In this document: positions 42,236-53,060 of the stretch, piece after piece
Layout of the letters: each line of letters starts with the position of its first letter
Numbering within the stretch: position 1 is the first letter of the stretch
From: Ovis canadensis
Lineage: Eukaryota; Chordata; Mammalia; Artiodactyla; Bovidae
Assembly (NCBI RefSeq): GCF_042477335.2
Contig: NC_091246.1
Location: 252,307,001 to 252,371,000, forward strand
Length of the DNA: 64,000 nucleotides
Reading direction: 5' to 3'
The notes under the pieces: generated by a model
Databases searched by the model: none
What the model saw: only the letters and a program-made list of their open reading frames with translations
What the model was told of the DNA's origin: nothing
Translations under genes and position numbers: made by a program

Positions 42236-44378
42236 AGAGGGGCCTGGGTGGGGCTGAACTGGGAGCAAGGGCCAAGTATGGTCCCATCAGCCCCACGGAT
42301 GCCAGGTACTAGTCAGGCTAGCCAAGGGCCAGACACCTCCTTCAGAACCACCCTTACCATTGGCCCACTTTCTGCTGAAAGGGGCAGGTGCTTGGTGAAA
42401 AGCCGGGAAGTGAGAGGTGCTCGGGGATTGCCGGCTCCTGCAGGCTGACCCTCTGGGCGGGCTCCACGGGGCTTCCAGGGAGGGCCTGGGGGCTGGCCTG
42501 CAGGGCTGCGACCACCTCCACAGGGCTCTGAGCAAGTTCAGCTCAGATCCTGCCCCCTCTCCCTGCACACGGTCCCCGAAAGCAGAGACAAGTCCCATCT
42601 CCCCCAGTGCCCGGGGGAACCCTGCTCCCAGCCCAGCGGGGAGGGCGCAGCGGGCAGAGCAGTGGGAGGTGAGTCCAGACAGTCTGCCCCATCCCAGGGG
42701 AGTCTGCGTCCTGACCCAGGCCGTCGCCCACACATTTCCGGTCTCACTCTCTAGACGGACAGCAAAGCCCATGTTTTCAGGACAACCACAACCTAAGAAA
42801 ATATAACGCACGTGTTCCTAACTGGCGACCTAATTTTCCAGCACCCTTAGCACCCAGGAGGCTCCGTCACCCCACCAACTCCCTTTCCATCCCCAAGGAC
42901 CTAGGCTCTGAGTCGGGGCCTGAGCCTAGAACGCTGGCGGAGGCCCACTTAGGGGGCTCCCTGAGGCTCCCCCGGTGAGACCTCGGAGAGGCCCAAGGAC
43001 TCTTGTCCAGTGCCTGACCCCTGCAGGGCTCCTCAGCAAGGCCAGGTCAGGCGGGCAGGGAATGATGGTAGGCTCCCTTAGGATAGGAGTGAAGCCGTGC
43101 AGAGGTGAGCGCGGGGCTGGTTTGGGGCTGGGATGGGTAGATGCTGGAACTGGGGCTGGGGGCCGGGACCCCGCTAAGGGATTGAGATGGGCATGAGGTT
43201 CCTAACAAGGTTCAGTGGAGGTGGGATAACGATGCTTCAGGAGACCTGCCGCCCTGGAGGGTGAGGACTGCTCCCTTGGGTCAGGTTGGAGCAGACGCCC
43301 AGAAGGCAGGAGAGACGCTGAGGAAGAAGCCACCTCCCTTAGCTCCCCACCCCGTCTCGGGCACAGCTGGGCCCACAGTGGGGTACTCCAACCCCGTCCG
43401 CCAGGCCTGGCCTCTCCCCAAGCCCAGGCCCGGCCACGCTCGGCCTCCCCGAGCCAGGAGCCCTGAGCTCCAGCAGAAGCCCGGCCAGGGAGCCTCCTAA
43501 GTTCCAGCCCCAGGCGCCCCACCGGCGCGGGTCCAGCGGTACGGTTCACCTCTCTGCCCAGCAACCTCAGCCCCACGACAGGAGCGGAGCCCAGTCCTTG
43601 AAAACCACGGCCAGGATGAGATGAGAGCAGCCAGTAGGCACCCCACTCAGGACCGTGCCCTTCGCCCGGGGGGTGACGTGGAGGCCGGGCTGGGCTGGGC
43701 CAGGAGACAGGGAGCCCCTCTCCCACCCAGCCCCCAAGAGCCCCTGCTGCCCCCGCCCCGCTTCCCGCTGGGGTCAGCTCTCTGCTAGCAGCTTTTATTT
43801 TTTGTTGGCTTGTGTTTTGTTTTTTTTAAGCAGCAGCTCAGTTGTTTGGGGTTTTTTTTGATACAAGTCGGAGCTTCCTTCCTGAAGACTTGAGAACCTC
43901 CCCCAGGGTCTCATCCCTTCCTCCTGCCCTGAGGCTCACACAAGTCATGGGTCGCCCAGAATGTCAGAGTGGGAAGGAGGTCCCCCAAGCCGACCCCCGT
44001 GCTTTGCAGTGGGGTGGTCCGAGGGGCCCAGCAGTCAGGATGAGCAGTGTCCTTCCTCTAGACCATGCGATTCCCTGAAGTTGGACGCTGGTTTCCCAAG
44101 CACCATCTAGGAGCCCAGAGTGTGCTGAAGTTGGGGGCCCCCAGGGGTTCAGAGCCTGGAGGGGAGATTGAGGAAGGAAGCAGCTGTTCAGAGCAGCAGT
44201 CAGATAGCTGGGGGGCGAGGGGGCAGAGAGTCTCAATTCTGGACTGATTTCAGGAGTATAGTTACCAGCACAGTAAGGCCAGGAGGGGTTTGTGGGTATT
44301 AGCCCAGCACACCCCCTCTTGGCTTCCCAGTAGTTAGAGCTGCTCCTGACTGTGGGCCAGGCGCTGTTCTAAGGCTTA

Positions 44379-44589
44379 CAGTGAGTGAAGCGGCTCAGTC
44401 GTATCCGACTCTTTGCGACCCCATGGACTGTAGCCTACCAGGCTCCTCCATCCAAGGAATTTTCCAGACAAGAGTACTGGAGTGGGTTACCATTTCCTTC
44501 TCTGGGGCATCTTCCCAACCCAGGGGTCAAACTCAGGTCTCCTGCATTGCAGGCAGACGCTTTACTGTCTGAGCCACCAGGGAAGCCCT
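44379..44589 (-). repeat. Bov-tA SINE, antisense, with target duplication
   Basis: gtgagtgaagcggctcagtc and gtctgagccaccagggaagc mark the ends. A perfect 10-base direct repeat, ctaaggctta, lies at 44369-44378 and 44590-44599. Confidence 0.93.
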
Positions 44590-44598
44590 CTAAGGCTT

Positions 44599-44636
44599 AT
44601 ATATACATATATATATGTATATATACATATATTCAT
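44599..44636. repeat. (TA)n-rich microsatellite
   Basis: atatatacatatatatatgt and further tatatacatatat directly after the SINE target duplication, so the SINE inserted at its edge. Confidence 0.85.
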
Positions 44637-44654
44637 TTATTCGGTTCTAGGAAA

Positions 44655-44735
44655 TAGATACTGTATTTTCCCTATTTTACAGATGAAGAAACTGAGGCAC
44701 CAGGAGATTGCGAGAGTCGCTCAAGCTGACTGACA
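44655..44735 (-). repeat. MIR-like remnant
   Basis: ctgtattttccctattttac, agatgaagaaactgaggcac and gcgagagtcgctcaagctga. Confidence 0.5.
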
Positions 44736-45110
44736 CACCAGTGTTGGCTAAAGCCGAGGTATGAAACAGACAAGCAGGATAAGCTGGAAAGGTTCACAGG
44801 AGAGGAAGACAAGGAACGGTCTGCACCACGCAAGAGGCCAGGGCTCCCCGCCCCACCCCAGGGGCTGAGGCCGTGTCTCTTAGGCCGAGCAGCTCTCTGG
44901 GGTTCAGCCATGGCCAGGGCTGGAAGCTTGGCTGCCCCACAGGGCAGAGTTCAAATCCCACTCCGGACCCCATGCAGACGAGCACGGACGCCGGCTTCCG
45001 AGTCAGGCCTGTTGGTCCTCACACCCTCCAGAACCCGGCATCTTCCCCGAGATGCTTACCAACAACTCAGGCACCCGGGGCCCAGCCCCGGATACACCGA
45101 CCCCACAGTC

Positions 45111-45175
45111 CGGACCCAGGCACGTGAGCCCGGACCCAGGCACGTGAGCCCGGACCCAGGCACGTGAGCCCGGTC
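45111..45175. repeat. 20-bp tandem repeat with an E-box in every unit
   Basis: There are three perfect copies of cggacccaggcacgtgagcc (45111-45130, 45131-45150, 45151-45170), then a partial fourth starting cggtccca. Each unit contains CACGTG. Confidence 0.93.
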
Positions 45176-45507
45176 CCACGTGGAGCTGAGGCCCGGTCAG
45201 GTCAGGAGCCCCCACAACTCCCCAGGGAAGGGTCCCCAGAACAGCACGGCTGACAGCAGCCACCCACCCGCCTCTGGGCCTGGTGCCTACAATCAACCCT
45301 TAAATTCACCAGAGGGACTGAGGTTTCAAGGAAAACCCCTGGCCCACCCCTTCACTGTAGAGCACCAGTGCAGAGCAAAGAGTCAGCTTCACAAAACAAG
45401 TGAACCATCACCCTCTCCGTTTCCTCTCTTGGATAAATCTGAATATTCAGGGTCCTTAAGGCCAGGTAATCCAACACTGTATTGGTACAATGGTCCACTC
45501 ACCCCCA

Positions 45508-45508
<1 letters not shown>

Positions 45509-45545
<37 letters not shown>
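45509..45545. repeat. (AC)18 microsatellite
   Basis: About 18 uninterrupted AC dinucleotides. Likely length-polymorphic. Confidence 0.95.
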
Positions 45546-45547
<2 letters not shown>

Positions 45548-45886
45548 CAGGGCCAGCAAAGCCTTCCTTAGAAGAAGGCAAGCCTTTCCCCAGCTCCAGC
45601 TTCTGCTTTCTGGAACTTCCTCTGGAAACCTCTCCCACTTGAGGCTGGAAGTTCCTCCCTGTGGGCTCAGGTGACACCTGTATTCTCACAGAAGGCAGGT
45701 GGGGTTAGTGGGGACATACTTCTCCAATGGATCAAACCAGATGCCCCCAGTCTCTACCCTCCCCGTTTCCTCCTCCCCCTGCGACTCCCCCCCAACACTC
45801 ACGAAGGACAGGGTCTGGTCTCCTCCATTCACAACTGAGGCTGCGACAGACCCTGGTTCAACCCCTAGCTCACCCACTTGAACCCT

Positions 45887-46003
45887 TTTTTTTTTTTTTG
45901 TCTTGGCCACTGTGCAGCTTGTGGGACCTTGGTTCCCTGAACTGGGATGGACCCTTGGCAGTCAAAGCACCAAGCCCTAACCGCTGGACCACCAGGGAAT
46001 TCT
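45887..46003 (-). repeat. CHR-type SINE fragment, antisense
   Basis: Poly-T, gtcttggccactgtgcagct, tgtgggaccttggttccctg and the head aaccgctggaccaccaggga. A MIR-like piece (46010-46085) follows. Confidence 0.75.
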
Positions 46004-48114
46004 CTCACTTGGACCTTTCTGTGCCTCAGTTTCCTCATCTGCAAGATGGGGGCACCTTTTAGGGCAACGGTGAGAGTTAATCTGCAGAGTGCACGGAAAT
46101 TTCGGGAGAGGGCGCCCGTCACAGGCGGTGCTCAGCAGATGTCCCTGGGAGCAGGGGCCTGGAGTCACTCAGGGCTACTCACCCTCTCTGAACCCTGCCC
46201 ACGCCCTTCTGCCTCCCACGCCCCCTCCCCCTTCTGCTTCCCTCTCCACCACCCCTCCCTCCTACTAGATCCTCAGCGGGTCCCAGAATGTCTAAATCCA
46301 GGGCTGTGTCTGCCTTGAAAGGAACTGAATTTAGGGGAAGAAACTCAAGCAGAGAAGACAACGGCTGGGCGAGGGTTTTCTGCTTGCCAGGGTGGGAGCC
46401 GAGAGCAAGATGCCGCTCAAACTCTAATCCTTGAGCCCTTGGCTGAAGGGCTGGGGTCCCCGAGAGACCAGCAACTCGGTGAAAACAGGCGGGGCCCGGC
46501 GGCCAGGCCGCGCACGCTGCGGGTGCGGAGGGCGTGGCGTTCCCGGCCGCGGCCCTGGGCTGGGTGACCGGCAAGGGCGAGGCAACCACCGCAGGTCCTG
46601 GAAGGAGTGCCTGCCGGGACTTCCTCGAATGGGGCCACTGAAGGGGGCCGCCGGCAGGCTCAGACCCCCGGCCCTGATCTGCTCAGCAGGCCCTCCCTGG
46701 GGTCCGCGGAGAGATTCGGGCCCAAGCTCATCCTCTGCCTCACTGTGTGCCTGGGGGCAGGACGGACCGCGGTTAGGGACCAGACCACTGGCCGCTGGTT
46801 TCACCTGCCCCAGCCTCCCATTTGGTCCCGTGAAATGGGAAGCAGGGCCTGGCAGAGGCTATCTCAGCAGATGGTCTCAAGAGGAGTCCAGCTCCAGCAC
46901 GCTGCTTAGAGCCACCGTGACCCCCGTCAGCGCAGCGGGCCTTCCTTCCTACCGTCAGCGCTGGCAGAGCACATACGAACCACCGCCCCCCGCGCCCCGG
47001 GGGTGGGCACGAAGGGCCAGGCACAGGTCCAGGAAGCCTGCCTGCCGCCGGGCAGCTCCACCTCCCTGGCTTCGCCCCCCACCCCAACCCAGACCACGGC
47101 CCTCCTGCCCGCAGACCCTCCTGGCCACAAACTGTCTCCAAAACAAATCGATCCTAATGAGCGGCTGCAGGGCCCGCCTAGACATCTGCTCGGCAGAAGT
47201 CCCACTGCAGCGGGTACCGGCGTCCCCGCCCGCCCCGCCGCCTGCGACCCCAGGGGCTGGGGGTGGGGAGAAGGCGCTAACTCACTTGGAAATTTCACTT
47301 TAAAAGGATGAAGATAGCTCCGCGGGCAAACGCACATCCTCCCGGCCCCCTCCTCCAGCACACGGGCCCAGCAGGAGGAGGTCCAGTTTAGGAGGTGCGG
47401 GGGTGGGGGGGTGGGGGTCACCGATGCTTCAGCCTCGCCTTTTCTTTGGCCCCAACTACGGGCAAACCACACCCAAGCAGCAGCCCCAGCATCTGGAGGA
47501 GTTTCAGGAGGCCGGTGGTTGCCACAGTAACAAAGGGTGAGGGGCTCCTTGTTGACAAATTGCTTCCCCACCCCCACTCCCCCGGCCAGCAGCCCAGCCT
47601 TTGGCCTCCGGCCCTGACCTCTGTTTTCCTGGGGTTCCCGGAGTTACAGGCTGCTGTCCTCCAGCTGGGTGAGGACCTTGGAAACGCTGAAAATGTGCCC
47701 TTGTCCCCGGGTGCCGGCCACCACCACCCCCCCACCCCGCGCCCCGGGCCAGCCGAGGCGGCCAGCTGCCCCTCTGCTGCGTCTTGTGAAAGATCCGAAC
47801 CGCCCCGCCCAGGCAGCGGGGCGGGCAGGTGGCCGGTAGCACGGCCCAGTTGTCCAGGCCGCCTCGCGGGGGGTGGAACTCAAGGAAACTGAGCCCCCGG
47901 GAAAGCCGACTCCCCTGCCCCTGACTCAGTTCCAGGGAGACGATTCCCGGCCCGGCCCCGAGGGGCAGGCGGAAGGCAGGGGGAGGCTTTCGCTCCTTTT
48001 CCCGGGTCTAGAAAACTGTTCCCGGACTCCGCTGGGGGCCCCGGGCCGCCGATCCCGTGGGGGGGATGTCTGAATTCGAGGGTGGGGGGCACCAGGGAGA
48101 CGCACAGACACCGG

Positions 48115-48118
<4 letters not shown>

Positions 48119-48162
<44 letters not shown>
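48119..48162. repeat. (GA)n microsatellite, about 22 units
   Basis: Uninterrupted GA from gacagagagag to gagactcccacc; it reads (TC)n in the NBL1 transcribed direction, about 600 bases downstream of the predicted first-exon donor. Confidence 0.95.
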
Positions 48163-48164
<2 letters not shown>

Positions 48165-48759
48165 CCCACCGCGGGGCAGGCGAAGGGCGGAGGGCAAACA
48201 GAAAGGCAGGCACCAACCCAGCGAAACGGGAAACGGGCAGAAGGGGATAAAGAGAGAGAAAGAGGCAGACCCGGAGGACGAGGGGAGCGGAAATCGGAAG
48301 ACGGAGACAGCCAGATGGGAAGACAGACGCCCAGACACAGAAAGGAGGCACCAGCGTCCCGGAGAGAAGAGGCTCGCGGCGCGGCCCCGGGACAGAGCCG
48401 GGGGGACGCGCGGGCCCCGGCGGCCGAGCTCCGGGCGCTGCCCCGGCGCCCGCGCGGCCCGACCCGGCCCTCCACCCGCCGCCCGGCTTCCTCTCGGCTG
48501 CGCACCGCCTCGCTCGGCCGCGGACCTCCGACCGAGCGAGGGAAAACCCGGGCGAGTCGGGGGGACCGGCTCGGGGCGGCCGGGGGATCCGTAGCCACCC
48601 CGCGCCGCGCCCGCGGCCCCGCGGCCCCGGCGTCTCAGAGCCGCCCGGGGCTCCCGGAGCTCGGCGGCGGCGCCTCCGCACGGTGCCCGCGGGCGCGCGG
48701 CGCTGCGCCCGCGGCCGAAGCCTCTGGAAGCCGGGCGCTCGCGCGCCGGCCCGGGCGGG

Positions 48760-48765
48760 ACTTAC
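48760..48765 (-). other. NBL1: Predicted NBL1 first-exon splice donor (gtaagt)
   Basis: Minus strand cgcgcgcg/gtaagtcccg. It matches the 5' splice consensus in the intronic part and is the best donor within the island in the NBL1 direction. Confidence 0.6.
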
Positions 48766-48974
48766 CGCGCGCGGCGGAGGGGAGCGCGGCGCGCCCGCCG
48801 GTTCCTGCGGGGCTGTCTGCGGGCCGCGGCGGGCGGGCGCGGCGCCCCCGGGGAGCTCGGGCAGGCGGCCGGCAGGGCTGGCGGCGGCCCCGCGAGGCTC
48901 GGCTGGGCTGCGCTAGCGCCGTCTGCGGCCCCGGGCGGGCGCGCGGTGCGGGGGAGCGGCGAGCCGAGCGGCTC

Positions 48975-48982
48975 CGACGTCA
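48975..48982 (-). promoter_or_regulatory. CRE-like site (TGACGTCG on the minus strand)
   Basis: Seven of eight bases match the palindromic CRE TGACGTCA. It lies in the putative NBL1 first exon/core promoter. Function not shown. Confidence 0.4.
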
Positions 48983-48996
48983 GGGGTGTCTCCGCT

Positions 48997-49006
48997 CCAA
49001 ATAGGG
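48997..49006 (-). promoter_or_regulatory. CArG-like site (CCCTATTTGG)
   Basis: One mismatch from CC(A/T)6GG, the SRF site, in an otherwise GC-rich island. It is an A/T island of the kind that is rare here. Function not shown. Confidence 0.35.
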
Positions 49007-49677
49007 AGCGAGGGCGGGCGCCGCGGAGGGAGGGACGCGAGAAAGAAAGAGCGGGCGGGCGCCGGGGCCGCGCCCCTCCCGGCGCGCAGGAGGGGGCGCC
49101 TCGGCCGCCCGCGCCGCGGCCCCCTCTCCCCCCGCCGCCCTCGAGCCCCGGGCCGGGGCCGGACGCGGTCCGACGGCGCGGCGGAGCTACCGGGGGGCGC
49201 CCCAGAGGCGGGGCCGAGAGCCCGGCGCCCCCCATTCGTTCCTTTAAAGCACACTCTGCCGGATTTCTCCGCGCTCGGACTGCTCTCCGCCTCCCTTTCC
49301 CCGAGCCCGGGGCCACCGGGCCGCGCCGGGCCTCCGGGTGACAAAGATGGAGGGGCGCTCCTTTTTCTGGGAAGCAGGCGCTGTTGCTTTGCTCCGAGGG
49401 CGTGGCCCCCCAGCCCCGCGAGCCGCGCGCCCAACCCGACCCGCTGCCGGCTGCGCGACCCGGGCCGGTCTGAGCTCTTCAGATTCAGAAGGCACCCGAC
49501 CTCCGCCGGGCCTCGCCTCAGCTCCGGACGCTTGGCTTACGTGTGCAGAGAAGGGTCGGAGAGCCCCGAGGAGGACCATTCCGAACGCCGGCAAGTGGAC
49601 TCGCTTCTCTGGCTCCTGGGATGAGCGCAGCGCCCAGCGCAGGCGGCCAGTCTCAGCTCCTGGAGGAGGAGGGGTAC

Positions 49678-49688
49678 CCAATGAGTCA
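49678..49688 (+). promoter_or_regulatory. Overlapping CCAAT and AP-1 (TGAGTCA) motifs
   Basis: ccaatgagtca combines a CCAAT box and a perfect AP-1 site. It is about 430 bases upstream of the TATA-like element in the NBL1 direction, at the edge of the island and just before a BovB insertion. Confidence 0.4.
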
Positions 49689-49734
49689 GGCTGCGCTTGG
49701 GCCCCCCGGGCGCGTTTCGGTCGTGCCCTCATTG

Positions 49735-50240
49735 TTCAGTTCAGTTCAGTCGCTCAGTCGTGTCCGACTCTTTGCGACCCCATGAAACGCAGCACGCCAG
49801 GCCTCCCTGTGCATCACCAACTCCCAGAGTTCACTCAGACTCACGTCCATCGAGTCCGTGATGCCATCCAGCCATCTCATCCTCTGTCGTCCCCTTCTCC
49901 TCCTGCCCCCAATCCCTCCCAGCATCAGAGTCTTTTCCAGTGAGTCAACTCTTCGCATGAGGTGGCCAAAGTACTGGAGCTTCAGCTTCAGCATCATTCC
50001 TTCCAAAGAAATCCCAGGGCTGATCTCCTTCAGAATGGACTGGTTGGATCTCCTTGCAGTCCAAGGGACTCTCAAGAGTCTTCTCCAACACCACAGTTCA
50101 AAACCATCAATTCTTTGGCGCTCAGCCTTCTTTATAGTCCAACTCTCACATCCATATATGACTACTGGAGAAACCATAGCCTTGACTAGACGGACCTTTG
50201 TGGGCCCTCAGCTTTCTTCACAGTCCAACTCTCACATCCA
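49735..50240 (-). mobile_element. BovB LINE 3' part, antisense, with rearranged 5' end
   Basis: tcagttcagttcagtcgctc through gatgccatccagccatctca, gtggccaaagtactggagct and gacggacctttgtgggccc. After 50206 a segment already passed (cagtccaactctcacatcca) is repeated, and the strand then flips into gatgtgagagt, forming a hairpin at 50228-50253. Confidence 0.9.
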
Positions 50241-50253
50241 CTGATGTGAGAGT
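50228..50253. repeat. Perfect 11-bp inverted repeat with 4-base loop
   Basis: actctcacatc, loop cact, gatgtgagagt. Both arms are BovB sequence in opposite orientations. Confidence 0.9.
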
Positions 50254-50504
50254 TTTTATTGGAAAACCATAAGGTGGAAAAAAAAAAAGCTTTGTTGCTG
50301 AAAAGTAGTAGCTCAGGACACAAGTCCAGTTGCAGGGCTTTGCGCTCTTGCAGTGGCTGGTGTGGGTGCGTTTCACCCTAGCCTGGCTGGAAGCTCCCAG
50401 ATGGAAGCAGACCAGCTCATTCGATGTCACAGGTTGCTGAGCATTCTGGTGGCTTCCAGTGGGCTGCTGCTAACTCCGTGGTGCAGGCTGGCCTGTCCGC
50501 CTCT

Positions 50505-50850
50505 CCAAACTGGGCACTGCCTCTCTGTGCCTCCGAGCTCTTGCTTATGCTGTTCCCTCTGCCTGGGCTTCCCTTCCCCTCCTTTCATCTCCTGGTAAAG
50601 ACACTCTTCAAGACCCAGATTGGAAAGCCTTCCCAAGACCCAAGGAGCATAATCCCCTCTCCTCTGGTGTGATCCTGGAAGCACAGGACACACACCTCTG
50701 TTCCTGGTAATGTCCCTCTAGACCAGCTGAGTAGATCTCTTTCCTCTACTTGCCCATGGGCTCCTTGAAGGCAGGGATCACCTATGTTAGTGTCCCCAGG
50801 GCTTGGCAAACAGGGGTACAGTATATTTGGCTGAATTAAGGAACTGTTAT
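50505..50850 (+). repeat. L2 LINE remnant
   Basis: cttgcttatgctgttccctc, tgcctgggcttcccttcccc, gggctccttgaaggcaggga and tgtccccagggcttggcaaa are typical of the L2 3' region. Confidence 0.65.
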
Positions 50851-50874
50851 CCGCCATAAGTGTTCCCACGAGGA

Positions 50875-51125
50875 TTGCTGTAATAGCACTCGTAACAGCT
50901 CAGGCATGTTGAGCACCTTCCTATACAAATGCCTGGTCCCGTTCTAAGCACTTTCCACCCACACAATAAATCTGTGAAATAAACACTATTGTCCCCATTT
51001 CATCAGTGAAAGAACCAAGGCCAAGAGAGGGGTTAAGTGGCTGGCTTAAAGTCCCTCGGTAAAGGGAATGCCAGTGGCCTTCTGCTGGAGGAGCACGCCT
51101 CACGGGTTCTAGCCTAATCGCCTGG
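50875..51125 (-). repeat. MIR SINE, antisense
   Basis: ttgagcaccttcctatacaa, ccgttctaagcactttccac, gtccccatttcatcagtgaa and gaggggttaagtggctggct. Confidence 0.65.
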
Positions 51126-51227
51126 TACACAGTAGGCACTCGGGAAACGCTGGCCTTTGTGCACACCACTGCCGCTCTCAGTGTGGACCCCTGGTGGGGC
51201 AGGGACTGGATGTCTGCACTTTGTAAG

Positions 51228-51435
51228 TGAAAGTGTTAGTCGCTCAGTCATGTCTGACTTTGCGACCCCATGGACTGTAGCCCGCCAGGCTCCCCTGTCC
51301 ATGGGATTCTCCAGGCAAGAATACTGGAGTGGGTAGCCATTCCCTTCTCCAGGGGATCTTCCCGACCCAAGGATAGAACCTGGGTCTCCTGCACTGCAGG
51401 CAGATTCTTTACCGTCTGAGCCACCAGGGGAGCAT
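51228..51435 (-). repeat. Bov-tA SINE, antisense, with target duplication
   Basis: tgaaagtgttagtcgctcag at one end, accgtctgagccaccagggg at the other. A perfect 10-base flank, actttgtaag, lies at 51218-51227 and 51436-51445. Confidence 0.93.
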
Positions 51436-51689
51436 ACTTTGTAAGAACCCACTGCAGGAAGCAAACTGGGAAGCCTAATGAGCTTGTCAAATCACACAGA
51501 GAGCCCTTGACAGTCAGCCACCCAGCCGTCTAGTCAAGGACACGGGATTTGAGGTTAGGTCGCATGCTGGTGAAGACTGGCAAATTACAGGAGGGCTGCT
51601 GCCCGAGTCCAGCTCCAGCAGCCAGGGATTCAGCCTGAAGGGAGTTACAGGCCACCATGTGAACTCAGGGTCAAGAAGGCGGCTTGCTA

Positions 51690-51940
51690 ATGCTGTCAAC
51701 AGCTATGACTATGTGCCAGGCATTATGCTAAGCACCATGCCTGCCTTACTGTATGGAATCCCGACCACAATCCTACTATTATTCCCACTCTACAGATGAG
51801 AAAAATCAAGGCATCAAAAGCTTAGTTACAAAAAAGAAAGAAAGCCTAGTTACCCTCCCAAGATCACACCACTAGTGATGGACAAAGTCCAGACTTGAAC
51901 CCAGACCCATCAACCCCAAAGCCCATGCTCCTCTGTCCAC
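51690..51940 (-). repeat. MIR SINE, antisense
   Basis: atgactatgtgccaggcatt, atgctaagcaccatgcctgc, attattcccactctacagat, gatcacaccactagtgatgg and agacttgaacccagacccat. Confidence 0.7.
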
Positions 51941-52699
51941 CGCCCCTCCTGACTGCCTCGGGCACCGCTAGGACCCAGGGTGCTGGGCCCCAGTGGGAAA
52001 GGCAGAACCTGTCACGTCAGAGTCTCCAAGCATGCAGAGATGCACCTGGTTGGCAGCCGCGCACCAGTTGCCCCAACAGGCCTGGCTGGCACCGGGCACG
52101 GGCCTGCAGCCAGAGCCTGCTGGCCCTGGGCCAGCCTCTTGGGGCCGAGGTAATGCGGGGCCCAGCTCTGGGGTAGAGGGCTGAAAGCCTCTCTCCCCAG
52201 CTCATTAGCAGACATCTGGGCTCAGGAAAATGACCGACCTGGAATGTGACTGGGCCACGGGGAGCTGCCCCCCTCCCGGAGTCGCGGGAATGTGAGCTCC
52301 CTCCCACAGGGCACGGGCTTGGGACAGCTGTTTCCTCTAATCCCGTCAGCCTGGCCTCGACAGGGGTCCAAAGCCCTGCGCTCTCCCGGAGAGAGAGGGA
52401 GAGCGAGCCAGGGCCCTCCTTCCCAGGCTGGCCCGCTGACTCAGAAGGTTGGTACTGGGGCCTGGGAGAGCCATGGTCCCTCCATCTCCTGCAAGATAAA
52501 GACCAAGGGTGTCCGCGTGTCCAAGTGTGTGGGTGGGAGGGGCCGTGGAGGAATCATCATGGAAGGTTCTGGAAGCGTCCTGCTTGGGTTTGCGTCCTTG
52601 CTCCACCACCCAGCGACTCTGCAAGTTGTTTCCTGTTTGGGCCTCGATTTCCTTCCCTGCAACACGCAGCTGGTAACGGCATGTCCTCTGTAGAACTGC

Positions 52700-53060
52700 T
52701 GGGACTCATTCACTTATTTAGCAAATACTCATGGTGCCGACTATGTGCCAGACAGGCACAGAGGTGCCAGGGCCACAGCAACGGGCCGGACCAATGAGGT
52801 CGCAGGCCTCAGGAAGCTTCAGTTCTGCCACCGGGAGCCGGAGCAGGTACACATAAGCAGAAGAATGGGTTTCTCATAATCCAAGTGTCACAGAGGAACT
52901 AACCAAGCCAGGGCGAGGGACGAGACTCAGAAGACACGGCAAAGAGGCGACGCTTGAGGCAGATTATGATGAGGAGGAGCCGGGACTCAAGGAGATAAAT
53001 GGATACAAAGTACTCGGCACGGTTCCTGGAAAATAGCACACGCCCCAGAAAATGAAAGCT
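52700..53060 (+). repeat. Old interspersed repeat, L2-like or unclassified
   Basis: attcacttatttagcaaata, gtgccgactatgtgccagac, ggaagcttcagttctgccac and ggaaaatagcacacgcccca. Degraded. Confidence 0.4.

Larger units (their letters stand above)
40167..48765 (-). other. NBL1 5' intron (8.6 kb, inferred)
   Basis: Bounded by the acceptor at 40167/40168 and a gtaagt donor at 48765-48760. It contains MIR (40235), a BovB tail (40503), CHR-type SINEs (40875, 45887), a BovA2 (41468), a MER5-like piece (42050), a Bov-tA (44379), an E-box tandem (45111), an (AC)18 tract (45509) and a (GA)n tract (48119). 42240-43790 and 46180-47900 are GC-rich, with no exon I can assign. Alternative NBL1 first exons, known in human, could lie here but cannot be fixed by eye. 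Confidence 0.55.
38566..49250 (-). other. NBL1: NBL1 gene span (coding stop to putative promoter)
   Basis: Gene-span entry. NBL1 (DAN, neuroblastoma suppression of tumorigenicity 1) is a secreted dimeric cystine-knot protein that binds and inhibits BMP/GDF ligands outside the cell. There are three coding exons (40166-39978, 39856-39745, 38817-38566), plus a predicted non-coding first exon in the CpG island near 48.77-49.25 kb. Introns are 121 bp, 927 bp and about 8.6 kb. It lies upstream of HTR6 in the same orientation, as in human. The 5' end is inferred. Confidence 0.88.
47900..49640. promoter_or_regulatory. NBL1 CpG island and promoter region
   Basis: This is a dense CpG block, the most GC-rich in the window together with HTR6 exon 1. 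On the - strand a perfect gtaagt donor at 48765-48760 would end a non-coding first exon. A ctttaaag TATA-like element lies at 49242-49249, about 480 bases upstream of that donor. There are several GC boxes. Further sites are annotated separately. Open frames on both strands here follow from base composition. Confidence 0.75.

Noticed and set aside
45509-45674. Coding repeat (T-H)n within an open frame
   Set aside because: It is an (AC)18 microsatellite; the open frame results from the dinucleotide repeat.
46431-47303. 290-codon open frame on the + strand
   Set aside because: GC-rich sequence lacks stops by composition; the product is Pro/Arg/Gly-rich with no domain, and other frames are open too.
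48057-49624. Several 130-315 codon open frames on both strands of the NBL1 island
   Set aside because: They overlap each other in different frames and strands, which indicates stop-poor CpG-island sequence rather than genes.
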